Both the position numbers and the translations under genes were made by a program. Of a stretch of DNA of 60,090 nt, positions 44,295 through 55,110 are shown piece after piece. The stretch lies in assembly GCA_016178625.1 (NCBI GenBank), contig JACOSX010000055.1, positions 1 through 60,090 on the forward strand, given 5' to 3'. The notes beneath the pieces were generated by a model. That model saw nothing but the letters and a program-made list of their open reading frames with translations, was not told the DNA's origin and ran no database searches. The stretch's first letter is position 1, and each line of letters begins with the position of its first letter. This DNA comes from Ignavibacteria bacterium (GTDB lineage: Bacteria > Bacteroidota > Ignavibacteria > UBA10030 > SZUA-254).

Positions 44295-44320
44295 CCCCAC
44301 CTCTTACCGGAGAACTGTCA

Positions 44321-44971
44321 TCAATGGTACTGGAATCCCAAGGTGATCGAGTATCCCGAAGAGTTAACGACGTATGCATATTTGTCAATCGCATCCTCAG
44401 TCTTCGAGGCGAAGTATAATCTCGGTTCAACGAAGATCTGATTGATCAACAGCCGCGCAAAGATTGAGCCGAACACATTCCCGCCATTTTTAGAATCACT
44501 CTTCGCGATTAGAGTGTTACCCAGGAGTCCGCTAGATGAAGAGCGGTAATCGACGCTGTAAAAATAAAAGGAATAGCCACCTCCGACGCCAACGTATCCT
44601 CGTGTATCCGCGTCCGTAATTTCAAAGAGTTTGTATCCGAGATCAATATGAAGAGGGAGGAGAATCATCAGTTGTCGATCAATGGTAGGGGGGTTGCTTC
44701 CGTCAGGTTGTGGATCCTTGAAGATGGTAATTGATTGTTTTGGATACACCTCAACCGCGCCACCAAGAAAGAAATTATAATGGATGAACTCCGTGATCCC
44801 ATCAATTCCTAAAAGCAAACCATTGTTGAGCCCATCACTCGGTTGATAATAACCAACTTTGCCGCTGTAGTACTGGTGAGTGTTTAGGCTACTGACAGGT
44901 TTGTCGTCTCCTGCAAATACCATGGTGACCCCTCCACTCAACACGAGCATCAACATGAGAATCTGTTTCAT
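44321..44971 (-). CDS. outer membrane beta-barrel-like protein
   Basis: Start at in-frame ATG 44971 (MKQILMLMLVLSGGVTMVFAGDD signal peptide); aromatic/alternating strands; ends YSITLGFQYH. Confidence 0.72.
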   Translation of the reverse strand: MKQILMLMLVLSGGVTMVFAGDDKPVSSLNTHQYYSGKVGYYQPSDGLNNGLLLGIDGITEFIHYNFFLGGAVEVYPKQSITIFKDPQPDGSNPPTIDRQLMILLPLHIDLGYKLFEITDADTRGYVGVGGGYSFYFYSVDYRSSSSGLLGNTLIAKSDSKNGGNVFGSIFARLLINQIFVEPRLYFASKTEDAIDKYAYVVNSSGYSITLGFQYH

Positions 44972-45389
44972 ATCTTCGCTCCTTCTTTTGTTAACGACAA
45001 TTAACGTCTGTGGGTAATAAAATAAAAGACTCGTCAATGGTCAAGTAAAAAATGACATGAAACACGGTCGCTCTTTATGCCGTGCAAAATTCGAGGATCA
45101 TGAAGAAGAATTAATTTTTAAAAATGATACTGCATTCTCCGCCCAAGAAGAAATCTCCATTTTCCTTCGCTGTCACCATCTGGAAGAGAGCCTGCTGACG
45201 TAAGCCCAATGTCATGTTCATCGATCTACGATCTTGCAGAAAAGCAAAATATCTCCCGCTGGCTGGACGAGATCAGCTCCGTTCAGAATGGCATTCTTCC
45301 CATGACGCTCCCCATCCTTCTTGATAATTAGCCAAATTTTGCATACATTTGAAGCGATATTTGGTAATCATTAAAAGGATTTAGTCACT

Positions 45390-46241
45390 ATGAATACGCT
45401 CAAAACAGTATTTCTCATGACATTCATGATGGTACTGCTGATGCTCGTTGGTTCGTTGATCGGTGGACAAAACGGGCTGATCATGGCATTTGTCTTTTCG
45501 CTGGCAATGAATTTTGGATCTTACTGGTTTTCCGACAAGATTGTTCTCATGATGTATCGGGCAAAGGAAGTAACAGAGGCGGAAGCGCCGCGGCTGTATT
45601 CGCTCGTCGCGCGAATCTCGAGTCAGGCACAACTGCCAATGCCTCGTCTTTACATCATTCCTGGGGAAACGCCAAACGCATTCGCAACAGGACGCAGTCC
45701 ACAACATGCAGCAGTTGCTGCGACAGAAGGTATCTTGCAGTTGTTAAGTGATGACGAATTAGAAGGCGTCCTTGCCCACGAGTTTGCGCATATCAAACAT
45801 CGAGACATCCTCACAAGTACTATTGTTGCGACGATGGTCGGCACGATTACCTTTGTTGCCCGCATGGCTGGCTGGTCGATGATGTTTGGTGGTGGAAGCA
45901 GAGATCGGCGTGACTCGAACGGTTTCGCAGAATTGGCAATGCTTATTTTAGCACCCATAGCTGCTGTTCTTGTACAGCTCGCGATATCGCGCTCGCGAGA
46001 ATTTGCCGCCGATGAGGGAGGTGCCCATATCTGCGGTCGCCCTTTATCGCTGGCAAATGCTTTGCAGAAACTTGAGAAAGGAGTAGAGCGCATTCCAATG
46101 CAGAATGCCTCACCCGCTTCAGCACATATGTTTATCGTCAATCCTCTTTTGGGTGGTGGTATCTCGAAGCTATTCTCAACACATCCTCCCATCGCAGAAC
46201 GGGTTGAGCGGTTGCATAACATTGCCATGGGCGGAATCTAA
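45390..46241 (+). CDS. htpX: zinc metalloprotease HtpX
   Basis: 283 aa; [49 protein letters not shown]. Confidence 0.95.
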   Translation: MNTLKTVFLMTFMMVLLMLVGSLIGGQNGLIMAFVFSLAMNFGSYWFSDKIVLMMYRAKEVTEAEAPRLYSLVARISSQAQLPMPRLYIIPGETPNAFATGRSPQHAAVAATEGILQLLSDDELEGVLAHEFAHIKHRDILTSTIVATMVGTITFVARMAGWSMMFGGGSRDRRDSNGFAELAMLILAPIAAVLVQLAISRSREFAADEGGAHICGRPLSLANALQKLEKGVERIPMQNASPASAHMFIVNPLLGGGISKLFSTHPPIAERVERLHNIAMGGI

Positions 46242-46296
46242 AGCTATATCAACAAGAACTAGAGCATCTCATAACAACATCGTCTAGGAGACTTTA

Positions 46297-47598
46297 TTGG
46301 AACGTATGATCGAACAACCGCCTGCAGTCTACCACGAACCCACTCCTATCCCCGATAAAGAAAACCCCTTTGAATCCATGATGCGGCGATTTGATATCGC
46401 CGCTGAAATTCTTGGACTCGAAGCTGGTCTGTACAATTATCTCAAAACGCCAGCAAAGCAAATGATTATATCTATCCCCATTCAGATGGATGATGGCAGG
46501 ATAGAAATCTTTGAAGGGTACCGCGTTATTCATAACGACATTCTTGGTCCATCTAAAGGAGGCATTCGATACTCACCCGATGTCACGTTGGATGAAGTGA
46601 AAGCTCTCGCAGCATGGATGACATGGAAGTGTGCGGTGATGAACATCCCCTTCGGTGGAGCGAAAGGTGCAGTGCGTTGCGATGTTACAAAGCTGACGAA
46701 GATCGAAATCGAAAAGATCACGCGTCGTTATACTTCAAACCTTTTGGACGTCTTCGGACCCGATCGCGACATTCCAGCTCCCGATATGAACACTAATGAA
46801 CAGATCATGGCGTGGGTGATGGACACCTATAGCATGCACATGAGGAGAACTGAAACCGCCGTTGTCACCGGGAAACCGTTGATCCTCGGAGGTTCACTGG
46901 GTCGGCGGGAAGCAACGGGTCGTGGGTGTATGATTGTTACATTAGGAGCGATGGAAAAACTTGGGATCCGAGCCAAGGACGCCAAGATTGCCGTTCAGGG
47001 GTTTGGAAACGTTGGATCTGTGACAGCACAGTTACTCGCCGAGCAGGGATGTAAAATCGTCGGCATCTCTGACGTGAGTGGCGCGTACTACAACGCAAAG
47101 GGAATTGATACAGTCAAAGCGATCGAGTATGTTGGAAAAAATCGAACACTTGCCGGTTTCAAAGGTGGCGACACGATCTCACAGGATGAGTTGCTCGAGC
47201 TCGAATGCGATGTCTTGGTCCCTGCCGCGAAGGAAGAACAGATCACGGCTGCGAATGCCTCACGAATACGTGCTAAGATTATCAGTGAGGGAGCAAACGG
47301 ACCCACTGATGCCAGTGCCGATCCCATTCTCCAAGAACGAGGAATTCTTGTAATCCCGGATATTCTGGCGAACGCCGGAGGTGTGACGGTTTCATATTTT
47401 GAGTGGGCACAAGATCGGGCAGGGTACTTCTGGACTCTCGATAGAGTCAATCGTCGGCTTGAACGCATGATGCGTCAATCGTTCGACGCTGTATATCATT
47501 CTGCAGCAACGTACAACACGACTTTAAGAATAGGAGCCTATGTGCTCGCTATCGATAAGGTTGCAAAGACGTTGAAGATCCGCGGCATCTACGCGTAG
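46297..47598 (+). CDS. gdhA: Glu/Leu/Phe/Val dehydrogenase (glutamate dehydrogenase family)
   Basis: 433 aa; GPSKGGIRYSPDVTLDEVKALAAWMTWKCAVMNIPFGGAKGAV, VQGFGNVGSVTAQLLAEQG, VPAAKEEQITAANA. Confidence 0.94.
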   Translation: MERMIEQPPAVYHEPTPIPDKENPFESMMRRFDIAAEILGLEAGLYNYLKTPAKQMIISIPIQMDDGRIEIFEGYRVIHNDILGPSKGGIRYSPDVTLDEVKALAAWMTWKCAVMNIPFGGAKGAVRCDVTKLTKIEIEKITRRYTSNLLDVFGPDRDIPAPDMNTNEQIMAWVMDTYSMHMRRTETAVVTGKPLILGGSLGRREATGRGCMIVTLGAMEKLGIRAKDAKIAVQGFGNVGSVTAQLLAEQGCKIVGISDVSGAYYNAKGIDTVKAIEYVGKNRTLAGFKGGDTISQDELLELECDVLVPAAKEEQITAANASRIRAKIISEGANGPTDASADPILQERGILVIPDILANAGGVTVSYFEWAQDRAGYFWTLDRVNRRLERMMRQSFDAVYHSAATYNTTLRIGAYVLAIDKVAKTLKIRGIYA

Positions 47599-47610
47599 CG
47601 GCTCTCGACC

Positions 47611-48273
47611 ATGACCGTTTCTGGTCCGACCCTCAACCTCAAGTGGAAATCCCTCATCGTGCTATTGTTAGGACTGGGCATTCAGATATCAAAAAGTGGG
47701 GATAAGCAAAGCACCACATCTGTCAAGACAAATCTTCACGTGTTGCAGGACCTCGTTGCAGCGGAGGTGGGGGAAGTCATCGAGCATTCAAAATTGGTGG
47801 CAGGCAATCGCATCGAAATGAAATGCCCGCCGGCTGATGATAATTGGATCATGTGCAATTCAATCTCATCGACACTACAATCATTTGGATGCCGAGTGTT
47901 TACCCCAGGCGACACAGCCATCACTCCAGATTTCATGATTGATGTCGGAGGGGCCGAGATGAGGGTGAGATACGAGGATGTATTTCGAAACGGAATGTTC
48001 GGCTCGAAAAAAGTTCGCCGTACAATATCGGTCGGTGTATCTGTTGAGTCAATGAACACAAAGACCAAGGAAGTGCTCTTTAGTGGTTTTTTACGCAAAG
48101 AAGTTTCAGATACGGTTGCGGTTGATGATATTCCAACCCTGGAACTTGCTTCTGCCAAGAGCACCCATGCCGAACTTCCTCCAGAAACCACGTTCGACCG
48201 TATTGTTGAACCCTTTGTCATCATAGGTGCAACGGGTGTTATCGTCTACTTATTTTTTCATGTGCGAAGTTAA
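47611..48273 (+). CDS. hypothetical protein
   Basis: 220 aa ORF, N-terminal and C-terminal hydrophobic segments, tightly placed between gdhA and bamD. Confidence 0.6.
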   Translation: MTVSGPTLNLKWKSLIVLLLGLGIQISKSGDKQSTTSVKTNLHVLQDLVAAEVGEVIEHSKLVAGNRIEMKCPPADDNWIMCNSISSTLQSFGCRVFTPGDTAITPDFMIDVGGAEMRVRYEDVFRNGMFGSKKVRRTISVGVSVESMNTKTKEVLFSGFLRKEVSDTVAVDDIPTLELASAKSTHAELPPETTFDRIVEPFVIIGATGVIVYLFFHVRS

Positions 48274-48297
48274 TCTCACTTGACGTTACGAATGATC

Positions 48298-49119
48298 ATG
48301 AAGGAACTCCTCTCTACACACATCATCACTTCTTTTATTCTTGCTGGGCTACTTTGCTCATGCGGCTCTTCAAATGTTCCCCAAAGCCTTTCGGCGGAAG
48401 AACGGTTTGATCTTGGAAAGAAGAAATTCGATAATGAGGATTACTTGGAGGCGGTCGCCGAATTTGAGATCGTGAAGCTGCAATATCCTGGTAGCGCTGT
48501 TGCAGACGATGCTCAGTATTATCTCGCGGAATCCCACTTTAAGCGGGAAGAATATCTGCTCGCTGCGGAAGAATATCAGACGCTGATTCGGAACTTCCGT
48601 TCGAGCTCATTAGTACCGCTGGCACAATACAAGACAGGGTTATCATATTACTATCTCTCGCCGAAAGCACCGCTCGAACAAAAATACACGTTGCGGGCGA
48701 TCGATGAACTCCAATCCTTCATAGAATATAATCCCAAGCACGAGCTTGTTCCCGATGCAGAGGGAAAAATTAAAGAGCTCGATACAAGACTCGCTCAAAA
48801 ACTTTACGATACCGCAGTTCTTTACATGAAGATGGAGTATTTCAAGTCGGCGACGGTCTATTATTCAACGGTTGTCGAAAAATATCATGATACCCCGTAT
48901 GCTGAACCTGCGTTGATCGGGAAAGTAAGATCATTGGTCGCGCGGAAAAAATATGATGAAGCTAAGCAAGACATCGACAAATTTTTCGAGAAGTATCCTA
49001 ACAGTCGGATGAAAGGTGAGGCGGAATCGCTCAGGGACGAGATTGAGGGCCATCTCAAAAACAAGTCAGCAGAGGTTGGCCATCAGATGCTTCTTGGTTT
49101 CATCATCCAACGTACCTGA
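48298..49119 (+). CDS. bamD: outer membrane protein assembly factor BamD
   Basis: lipobox LAGLLCSCGSS; ERFDLGKKKFDNEDYLEAVAEFEIVKLQYPGSAVADDAQYYLAESHFKREEYLLAAEEYQTLIRNFRSS; start may be 48280/48292/48298. Confidence 0.9.
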   Translation: MKELLSTHIITSFILAGLLCSCGSSNVPQSLSAEERFDLGKKKFDNEDYLEAVAEFEIVKLQYPGSAVADDAQYYLAESHFKREEYLLAAEEYQTLIRNFRSSSLVPLAQYKTGLSYYYLSPKAPLEQKYTLRAIDELQSFIEYNPKHELVPDAEGKIKELDTRLAQKLYDTAVLYMKMEYFKSATVYYSTVVEKYHDTPYAEPALIGKVRSLVARKKYDEAKQDIDKFFEKYPNSRMKGEAESLRDEIEGHLKNKSAEVGHQMLLGFIIQRT

Positions 49120-49127
49120 GAAGGCTG

Positions 49128-49607
49128 ATGATGAGAAAATATCTTGTCAAACGGTCGCAAGTTGAAATGACACAACTTGTTCTTCCGAACGATACGAACC
49201 AATTAGGAAATCTTCTCGGCGGACGGTTAATGGAGTGGATGGATATCGCCGCAGCGATATCCGCCCAACGCCATTGCAATCGGGTATGCGTTACGGCGGC
49301 GGCAGATGATCTTGTGTTTCATCAACCGATCCGTCTGGGTGAAGTTGTCACCTTGCGCGCATCGGTTAATCGAGCGTTCGGGACGTCAATGGAAGTTGGT
49401 GTACATGTTGTGGCAGAAAATCAGTTGACCGGAGAACGGAAAACAGCAAACACCGCGTACCTTACCTTTGTCGCAGTGGATGAACACGGGATGCCTGTGG
49501 GCATTCCTCCTGTCATTCCACAGACACCCGATGAAAAACGCCGTTATCACGAGGCTCTCACGCGTCGCAATCTGCGGCTCAAGCGGCGAAAGACTGTCAA
49601 GAAATAA
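49128..49607 (+). CDS. acyl-CoA thioesterase, hotdog fold
   Basis: 159 aa; VLPNDTNQLGNLLGGRLMEWMDIAAAISAQRHCNRVCVTAAADDLVFHQPIRLGEVV. Confidence 0.93.
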   Translation: MMRKYLVKRSQVEMTQLVLPNDTNQLGNLLGGRLMEWMDIAAAISAQRHCNRVCVTAAADDLVFHQPIRLGEVVTLRASVNRAFGTSMEVGVHVVAENQLTGERKTANTAYLTFVAVDEHGMPVGIPPVIPQTPDEKRRYHEALTRRNLRLKRRKTVKK

Positions 49608-49615
49608 CGGCGATT

Positions 49616-51835
49616 GTGCGCGTGTCGCGACTCTTCCCCCTACGGTCGTTTAATTCTGCTGGCATCATGTTTATCCTTTTTGCTTTGCAGATTTCAGGAT
49701 CGAGTATGCTGAAGGCGCAACGCTATCTGACAACGTTCGGCATGGTGTCAGAGTTGAAGATTGGGCAGGGTGTTCGCGGCATTTTTTCAGGTGATTTCAA
49801 TGGAGATGGTATTGCCGATCTCGCGACGTATGGTAGGGAGGACATTCATTGTTACCTCCAGCACCCGGACTCATTCTCCTTTTCAATGAACACTCTTGTT
49901 GTTGGTAAAACAATTATTCACGCTGCGACTGGACGTTTCAACCATGACCGGTACGGCGACCTTGTTGTGCTCTCGGACGATCCCCTTACATTGCAAATCT
50001 TTCTCGGAAAGCCTCGGGGCAAATATATACGATCTTGGGAAACAACCTTAGAACATTCGTTCGATAACATTCTGGTTGCCGATGTCAACAACGATCGGAA
50101 AGCTGATCTACTTCTCTACGGCAAGCGAGAATTGGGGGTATCCGTGTATCTCGGTCGGGGAAACGGCACCTTTCAAGAAGCTACAACCATCCTTCCAGAA
50201 TACTCTTTCAGCACTCTCCTGGTTGCAGATTTACAAGACGATGGCATCAATGATCTTGTCGGCACGAATTGGATTTCTAACCAAGTTCTGACATTCTCTG
50301 GTTTTGGAAGGCTGAAGTTCAGTGAGCCTTCCATTCTCGAGTGCCAGCAAGAACCGATGATGCTTTCTACCGCGCTTCTAGATTCGGATCTCAACAAAGA
50401 TTTAGTTGTTCTATTTGCAGAGAGCCCTATGTGCCAAACATTCCTCGGTGATGGCTTGGGTGGTTTTCACTTGTTTGAAACTATACCGCTGCAAAACATA
50501 CCGACAGATCTTGGCGTTGTGGATCTCAATGGAGATGGTGTCGAAGATGTTGGCATCCTATCCACCGTTGAGAATAGTATAAGTGTCAGACTTAATAACG
50601 GACGAGGGGAACTCGAGGAGAACGTTGTATTTGCCGGGGGGAGTAAATCTGTCTGGTGTACCTATTTTCGTCATGGTCGGACACGATTCGTCGACGCAGC
50701 GCTTGTAGATACTGTACTGGGACGGCTGCGAATTCTTTACAACGCGAACGTGCATATTCCCAAGAGTGAAGAAACTCAGTATCTGGCTGGTCTCAAACCA
50801 ACGAGTGTCTTGTGTGCTGATATTAACGTTGATGGATGGGACGACCTGATTGTGGCAAATACCGGCTCAAAGAGCATCTCACTTTTCTTGAACCAAGGGA
50901 ATGGTTTCCTCGGGGGACAAATATCCTACCCAGTCCCCATGGCTCCAAGCTCATTGCATTATATTACGAAGGATGATTCTACTGCCGCGATCATTGCCAC
51001 AGGTCCCGATTCAAAAAATATCTCTGTTCTCGAAATCAACTTGCTGGCATTCTCACATGCAGTATACAGCCTTCCGCTGCAAGGAGAGCCTGAAGTTCTC
51101 CGCGCAACTATCGATAAGACTACACATTCACTGCACGTCTTCGCTGCTGAACACGAAACCCCGACCAATTACTCCTCGTTGGTTGAGTTTGAAGAGATCA
51201 GCGCAAACCGGTTCATACAACGAAGTATCAACCCGACTCTTGTGGGACCCATTCTCGGTGTAGTCATGGGTGATTATGACGGCGATGGGTATTCGGATAT
51301 CGTTTACGTCGTTTACGATAAACGTCAACACAAGGAAGAAATTTTTCAATCGGCAGGTGGATCCTCGGAAGAGTTCGGTCCTTTGAAGCTCGCCTGTTCA
51401 TTCGACGAACCAGATGCGGTGGTCCCGCTACTCTGGAGCAGTGATCTCGACAATGATGGTGTAGGAGATCTTATTCTCAACCTCAAAGAACCTGAAAATA
51501 AAATTTTCATATTGAAAGGAACTAAAGACTCAACACTTCATCTTAGTTCTACACAACCAATAGCGTTTGTAGCGGTTTCTTCAAAAGATAGATTGAAAAT
51601 TCTGGATGTCGACGGCGACGGTACCGCCGATGTGGTTTTAGAAAATACGATGACAAAGCGATGTCAGGCATTTTTAGGAAAAGGCGATGGAACATTTCCG
51701 GAGGAGATCCGCTTAACCACAAGCGAAGGATTCGGTGGTTTTGACCTTGGAAATTTTGAGAACGGGCTCATCCCTGAACTTGTCTTATCTGATAGCATCA
51801 ATGGTATTGTGAAGATTATTTCCTTGAAGGAATAA
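49616..51835 (+). CDS. secreted FG-GAP/VCBS repeat protein
   Basis: 739 aa; repeats FSGDFNGDGIADLATYG, VADVNNDRKADLLLYG, VDLNGDGVEDVGIL, MGDYDGDGYSDIVYV, LDVDGDGTADVVL. Confidence 0.88.
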   Translation: MRVSRLFPLRSFNSAGIMFILFALQISGSSMLKAQRYLTTFGMVSELKIGQGVRGIFSGDFNGDGIADLATYGREDIHCYLQHPDSFSFSMNTLVVGKTIIHAATGRFNHDRYGDLVVLSDDPLTLQIFLGKPRGKYIRSWETTLEHSFDNILVADVNNDRKADLLLYGKRELGVSVYLGRGNGTFQEATTILPEYSFSTLLVADLQDDGINDLVGTNWISNQVLTFSGFGRLKFSEPSILECQQEPMMLSTALLDSDLNKDLVVLFAESPMCQTFLGDGLGGFHLFETIPLQNIPTDLGVVDLNGDGVEDVGILSTVENSISVRLNNGRGELEENVVFAGGSKSVWCTYFRHGRTRFVDAALVDTVLGRLRILYNANVHIPKSEETQYLAGLKPTSVLCADINVDGWDDLIVANTGSKSISLFLNQGNGFLGGQISYPVPMAPSSLHYITKDDSTAAIIATGPDSKNISVLEINLLAFSHAVYSLPLQGEPEVLRATIDKTTHSLHVFAAEHETPTNYSSLVEFEEISANRFIQRSINPTLVGPILGVVMGDYDGDGYSDIVYVVYDKRQHKEEIFQSAGGSSEEFGPLKLACSFDEPDAVVPLLWSSDLDNDGVGDLILNLKEPENKIFILKGTKDSTLHLSSTQPIAFVAVSSKDRLKILDVDGDGTADVVLENTMTKRCQAFLGKGDGTFPEEIRLTTSEGFGGFDLGNFENGLIPELVLSDSINGIVKIISLKE

Positions 51836-51843
51836 CCACGCCA

Positions 51844-53643
51844 ATGGGACCAGCGATGTTGAAGATATGTTACTATGTCGGACTGGTATTTTTTAGTACC
51901 GTCGTGCTCATCGGCATCGTAAAAGGACAGGAAGTATTGAGCACAGTGGGGCGGCTCGAACAAATTGTCCAGGCAGCCGAATCAATGCACGGAGACAAAC
52001 CGTTTCCCGCTCTTGCACAATCTCTGGGATATGGAGGGAAGTGCGGCTTGTGGCTTTCGTTCGAAGTCGCACGCAACTGGAGTTCATTCACGGAAGCTCA
52101 GAAGCAGCGCATCCAGATGTCACTTACAGCTCCTACAACTCAGAAGGATCGCATCATCGGGCATTTTCATATGTATTATGATTCGTCAGGTATTGACGCC
52201 CCTTCGATGGTCACGGTCGACTCGCTTGATGTTTGCCAACAAATTCCAGGGACGGTAGAGGCGTTTGTCGATTCTGTGGGAGCGATCTTCAACTATGCGT
52301 GGACGTACGAGATCGATTCCCTTGGTTATCCGCCGCCACCCCTCGAAGCCGATGGCTACTATCGCATCAACATCAGAGATGAAAGCCCGCTATTGTACGG
52401 CGAGACTGTTCACGACTCAAATCCAATCAACTCAGGGATACCCCAGCGTTACAAGACTTACATTGTCATCGACAACGATTTTTGTGAAGTCTATCGACCA
52501 ACCAGAGGAATGCCAGCATTGAAAGTAACGGCGGCACATGAATTTCATCACGCAATACAGCTTGGTCAGTATGGTGAATGGCCCAACGATTTATATTTCT
52601 ATGAGATCACATCAGTATGGATGGAAGACGAAGTATATAATGATATCAATGATTATTATCAGTATCTTAAGATTAATCGTCCTCCACCAAACCCACCTAC
52701 TCCGCTTGGACAATTCGCTACTCCTGATATTCCCTTCACATCGTTCAGCGGACTTCTTCCCTACAGCCGCGGAATCTGGGGGAAATTCATCGAGAAGCGA
52801 TTCTCTCGAGATGTTATACGTCATACATGGGAATACATGCGTAACAGTCCAAGCCTGCCCTCAATGGACTTGGCGCTTGCCGATATAGGCAGCTCCTTTC
52901 GTCGGGCATTTGTTGAATGGGCATACTGGAATTATCGCACGTACACAAACAGCGACACGATAAGATTCTATACAGAAGGTAAACAGTATCCTCCAATCCA
53001 GCAACGCACCGTGATTGAATATAATCACACGGCGCGTTCATTTACCGATAGTGTTGGAGCAGTAAGCTCAGTCTATCATCCTATCTGCATTCTTGCGTCA
53101 CCATCTGATTTTTGCAGCAACAGCCCAACAATGATGGCTATCGTCTCAAATATTAACACGGGAGCCAGCCAGGGCTACGGCAATTTTGGTTTTGTGTATG
53201 ATCTTGCCGATAGTGGAGATGCATCGTACAAGAAGCTCGCGACTGGAATTTTTGTGAGACTTGATGTACCTGATCCTCAGAACTGGATATCGCAGGAGTC
53301 GGATTCGCTCCTAACGATACAATCAGTTCTATCCGACGTCATCGTTTGTCCAAACCCTTTTTATCCACCGCGACAGAATTATATCTACTTTCGATTGCCG
53401 GAAGCGAATCAACAATCGGCCACCTTGACTGTTCTGACCCCCAGTATGGATCAAATCGTTGCCAAAGAATTTCTCTTAAAGACGACAGCGTGTCGGCAAG
53501 GGGCAGAATTAGAAGGCGGGCAGGGACTCCAGTGGGATGGTCTGGACAATAATCAAGCGTTGGTCCCATCCGGAATTTATTTCTACGTTATTAATGTTGA
53601 TGACAAACAGTACATGGGAAAATTCTCAGTTATTAGGGAATAG
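51844..53643 (+). CDS. secreted putative metalloprotease with C-terminal FlgD/T9SS-like region
   Basis: 599 aa; signal peptide; HEFHHAIQLGQYGEWPNDLYFYEITSVWMEDEVYNDINDYYQYL (HExxH-like plus downstream Glu); C-terminal PNPFYPPRQNYIYFRLP...GIYFYVINVDDKQYMGKFSVIRE. Confidence 0.78.
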   Translation: MGPAMLKICYYVGLVFFSTVVLIGIVKGQEVLSTVGRLEQIVQAAESMHGDKPFPALAQSLGYGGKCGLWLSFEVARNWSSFTEAQKQRIQMSLTAPTTQKDRIIGHFHMYYDSSGIDAPSMVTVDSLDVCQQIPGTVEAFVDSVGAIFNYAWTYEIDSLGYPPPPLEADGYYRINIRDESPLLYGETVHDSNPINSGIPQRYKTYIVIDNDFCEVYRPTRGMPALKVTAAHEFHHAIQLGQYGEWPNDLYFYEITSVWMEDEVYNDINDYYQYLKINRPPPNPPTPLGQFATPDIPFTSFSGLLPYSRGIWGKFIEKRFSRDVIRHTWEYMRNSPSLPSMDLALADIGSSFRRAFVEWAYWNYRTYTNSDTIRFYTEGKQYPPIQQRTVIEYNHTARSFTDSVGAVSSVYHPICILASPSDFCSNSPTMMAIVSNINTGASQGYGNFGFVYDLADSGDASYKKLATGIFVRLDVPDPQNWISQESDSLLTIQSVLSDVIVCPNPFYPPRQNYIYFRLPEANQQSATLTVLTPSMDQIVAKEFLLKTTACRQGAELEGGQGLQWDGLDNNQALVPSGIYFYVINVDDKQYMGKFSVIRE

Positions 53644-54291
53644 ATGTCTATTGTCAACCTGATAGCTTCGGACTTGACGAAGTTTTTCAATCGCAGGAAG
53701 ATTTTTTCTGATATCTCTTTCACCCTTCACTATGGCAGCTCCGTAGCAATCACAGGGCGTAACGGTTCTGGTAAGTCAACGTTGCTTAAGATCCTTGCCG
53801 GTGTACTCTCTTCGACAAAAGGGGAGGTGGACATCCAAATCGATGGCAAGGACATCGATTTGGAACACCGTCATCAAATTGTTGGGTTCGTTTCACCCTA
53901 TCTTCAGATGTATGATGAATTTACCGGATGGGAGAATCTTGACCTCTTCCGACGGGTGCGCGGGGTGGATGTCCGCGACGAACTGTTGCTGGATTTGATC
54001 AGGCGTGTGAATCTGTTCGATCGGAGGAATGATTTCGTGAGAACATATTCCTCTGGAATGAAACAGCGGTTGAAATACGCATTCGCTCTTTTGCATCGAC
54101 CGCCAATCCTATTCCTCGATGAACCATCCGCCAACCTTGATAACGAGGGAATCGCGACAGTCTACGATATGATGGAGGAACAAAAACAGAAAGGGATCCT
54201 CGTTGTGGCGACGAACGTTGCCGCGGAGCAAAGCCACTGTGAGTTCGTGCTCGACTTGAACTCAGGTTCACCAATCATGGTTGGACAATGA
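53644..54291 (+). CDS. ccmA: heme exporter-type ABC ATPase CcmA
   Basis: 215 aa; Walker A GRNGSGKST, YSSGMKQRLKYAFALLHRPPILFLDEPSANLD; immediately upstream of ccmB. Confidence 0.88.
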   Translation: MSIVNLIASDLTKFFNRRKIFSDISFTLHYGSSVAITGRNGSGKSTLLKILAGVLSSTKGEVDIQIDGKDIDLEHRHQIVGFVSPYLQMYDEFTGWENLDLFRRVRGVDVRDELLLDLIRRVNLFDRRNDFVRTYSSGMKQRLKYAFALLHRPPILFLDEPSANLDNEGIATVYDMMEEQKQKGILVVATNVAAEQSHCEFVLDLNSGSPIMVGQ

Positions 54292-54968
54292 AACTAACTA
54301 CGTTTGGCTTGACTTCATTTGTTCTCTTCACGAAAGAGTATCGCTCCGAGATTCGCACACGTTATGCCTTGAATGCCCTGTTGATGTTTGTTGTGACGAC
54401 ACTCTCGATGATACTGTTCTCAATCGCTCGAGAAAATGTATCTCCTGAAGTTCTCGCCGGAGTGTTATGGGTTATCATTTTTTTTTCAACAATGTCAGGG
54501 CTGGCGCGGACGTTCGTTAGCGAGGAGGAACGAGGTACTGTTTTAACATTGCAATTAATCGCTCGTCCACTCACGATCTATATAGGTAAGCTGTTTTTTA
54601 ACTTTCTCCTGCTCGCCTCAATTAATGTTGTGACCGTGGCGCTCTATCTCGTGTTGATCACAAATTTTTCAGTTCAGAGTTACTCGATCTTTGCCCTCAC
54701 GCTCATCTTAGGAACACTCGGTCTTGCAGCCGCGACGACGATCCTCGCGGCAATTATCGCAAAGGCTCATTCGAAGGGAACGTTGTTCCCTGTCATCTGC
54801 TTTCCCATTTTGCTTCCATTACTGATCACTGTGATTGCAGCAACACAGAAAGCTGTTGAGGGGGTTCCATTCGAGGAGGCAAGCGGGCTGTTCCGGGCTC
54901 TCATCGCATATATCATTGTCATAGGGGCGGTCTCATACATTTTATTCGATTACATCTGGAAAGATTAA
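54288..54968 (+). CDS. ccmB: heme exporter protein CcmB
   Basis: 226 aa polytopic membrane protein; FTKEYRSEIRTRYALNALLMFVVTTLSMILF, SEEERGTVLTLQLIARPL; overlaps ccmA. Confidence 0.9.
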   Translation: MKLTTFGLTSFVLFTKEYRSEIRTRYALNALLMFVVTTLSMILFSIARENVSPEVLAGVLWVIIFFSTMSGLARTFVSEEERGTVLTLQLIARPLTIYIGKLFFNFLLLASINVVTVALYLVLITNFSVQSYSIFALTLILGTLGLAAATTILAAIIAKAHSKGTLFPVICFPILLPLLITVIAATQKAVEGVPFEEASGLFRALIAYIIVIGAVSYILFDYIWKD

Positions 54969-54989
54969 CGTTTTGGGTAGTGTATCAAT

Positions 54990-55110
54990 TCAAGAAAAAC
55001 ATTTCAGTGGGACAGGCATTTGGCGAAGCCATCCCCTCGGGACTTGCCTGTCAGACAGGTCTACGACTCTATCGAGTCGAAGACTCGGAGAGAATGACCT
55101 ACCAAGAACC
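54990..55110. repeat. intergenic repeat-like element with nested hairpins
   Basis: CCTGTC-A-GACAGG (55047-55059) and CGACTC-TATC-GAGTCG (55064-55079) followed by GACTCGGAGAGAATGACC; lies between ccmB and ccmC. Confidence 0.55.

Noticed and set aside
45650-46228. 192-aa minus-strand ORF opposite htpX
   Set aside because: Low-complexity antisense translation; HtpX zinc motif and family signature are on the plus strand
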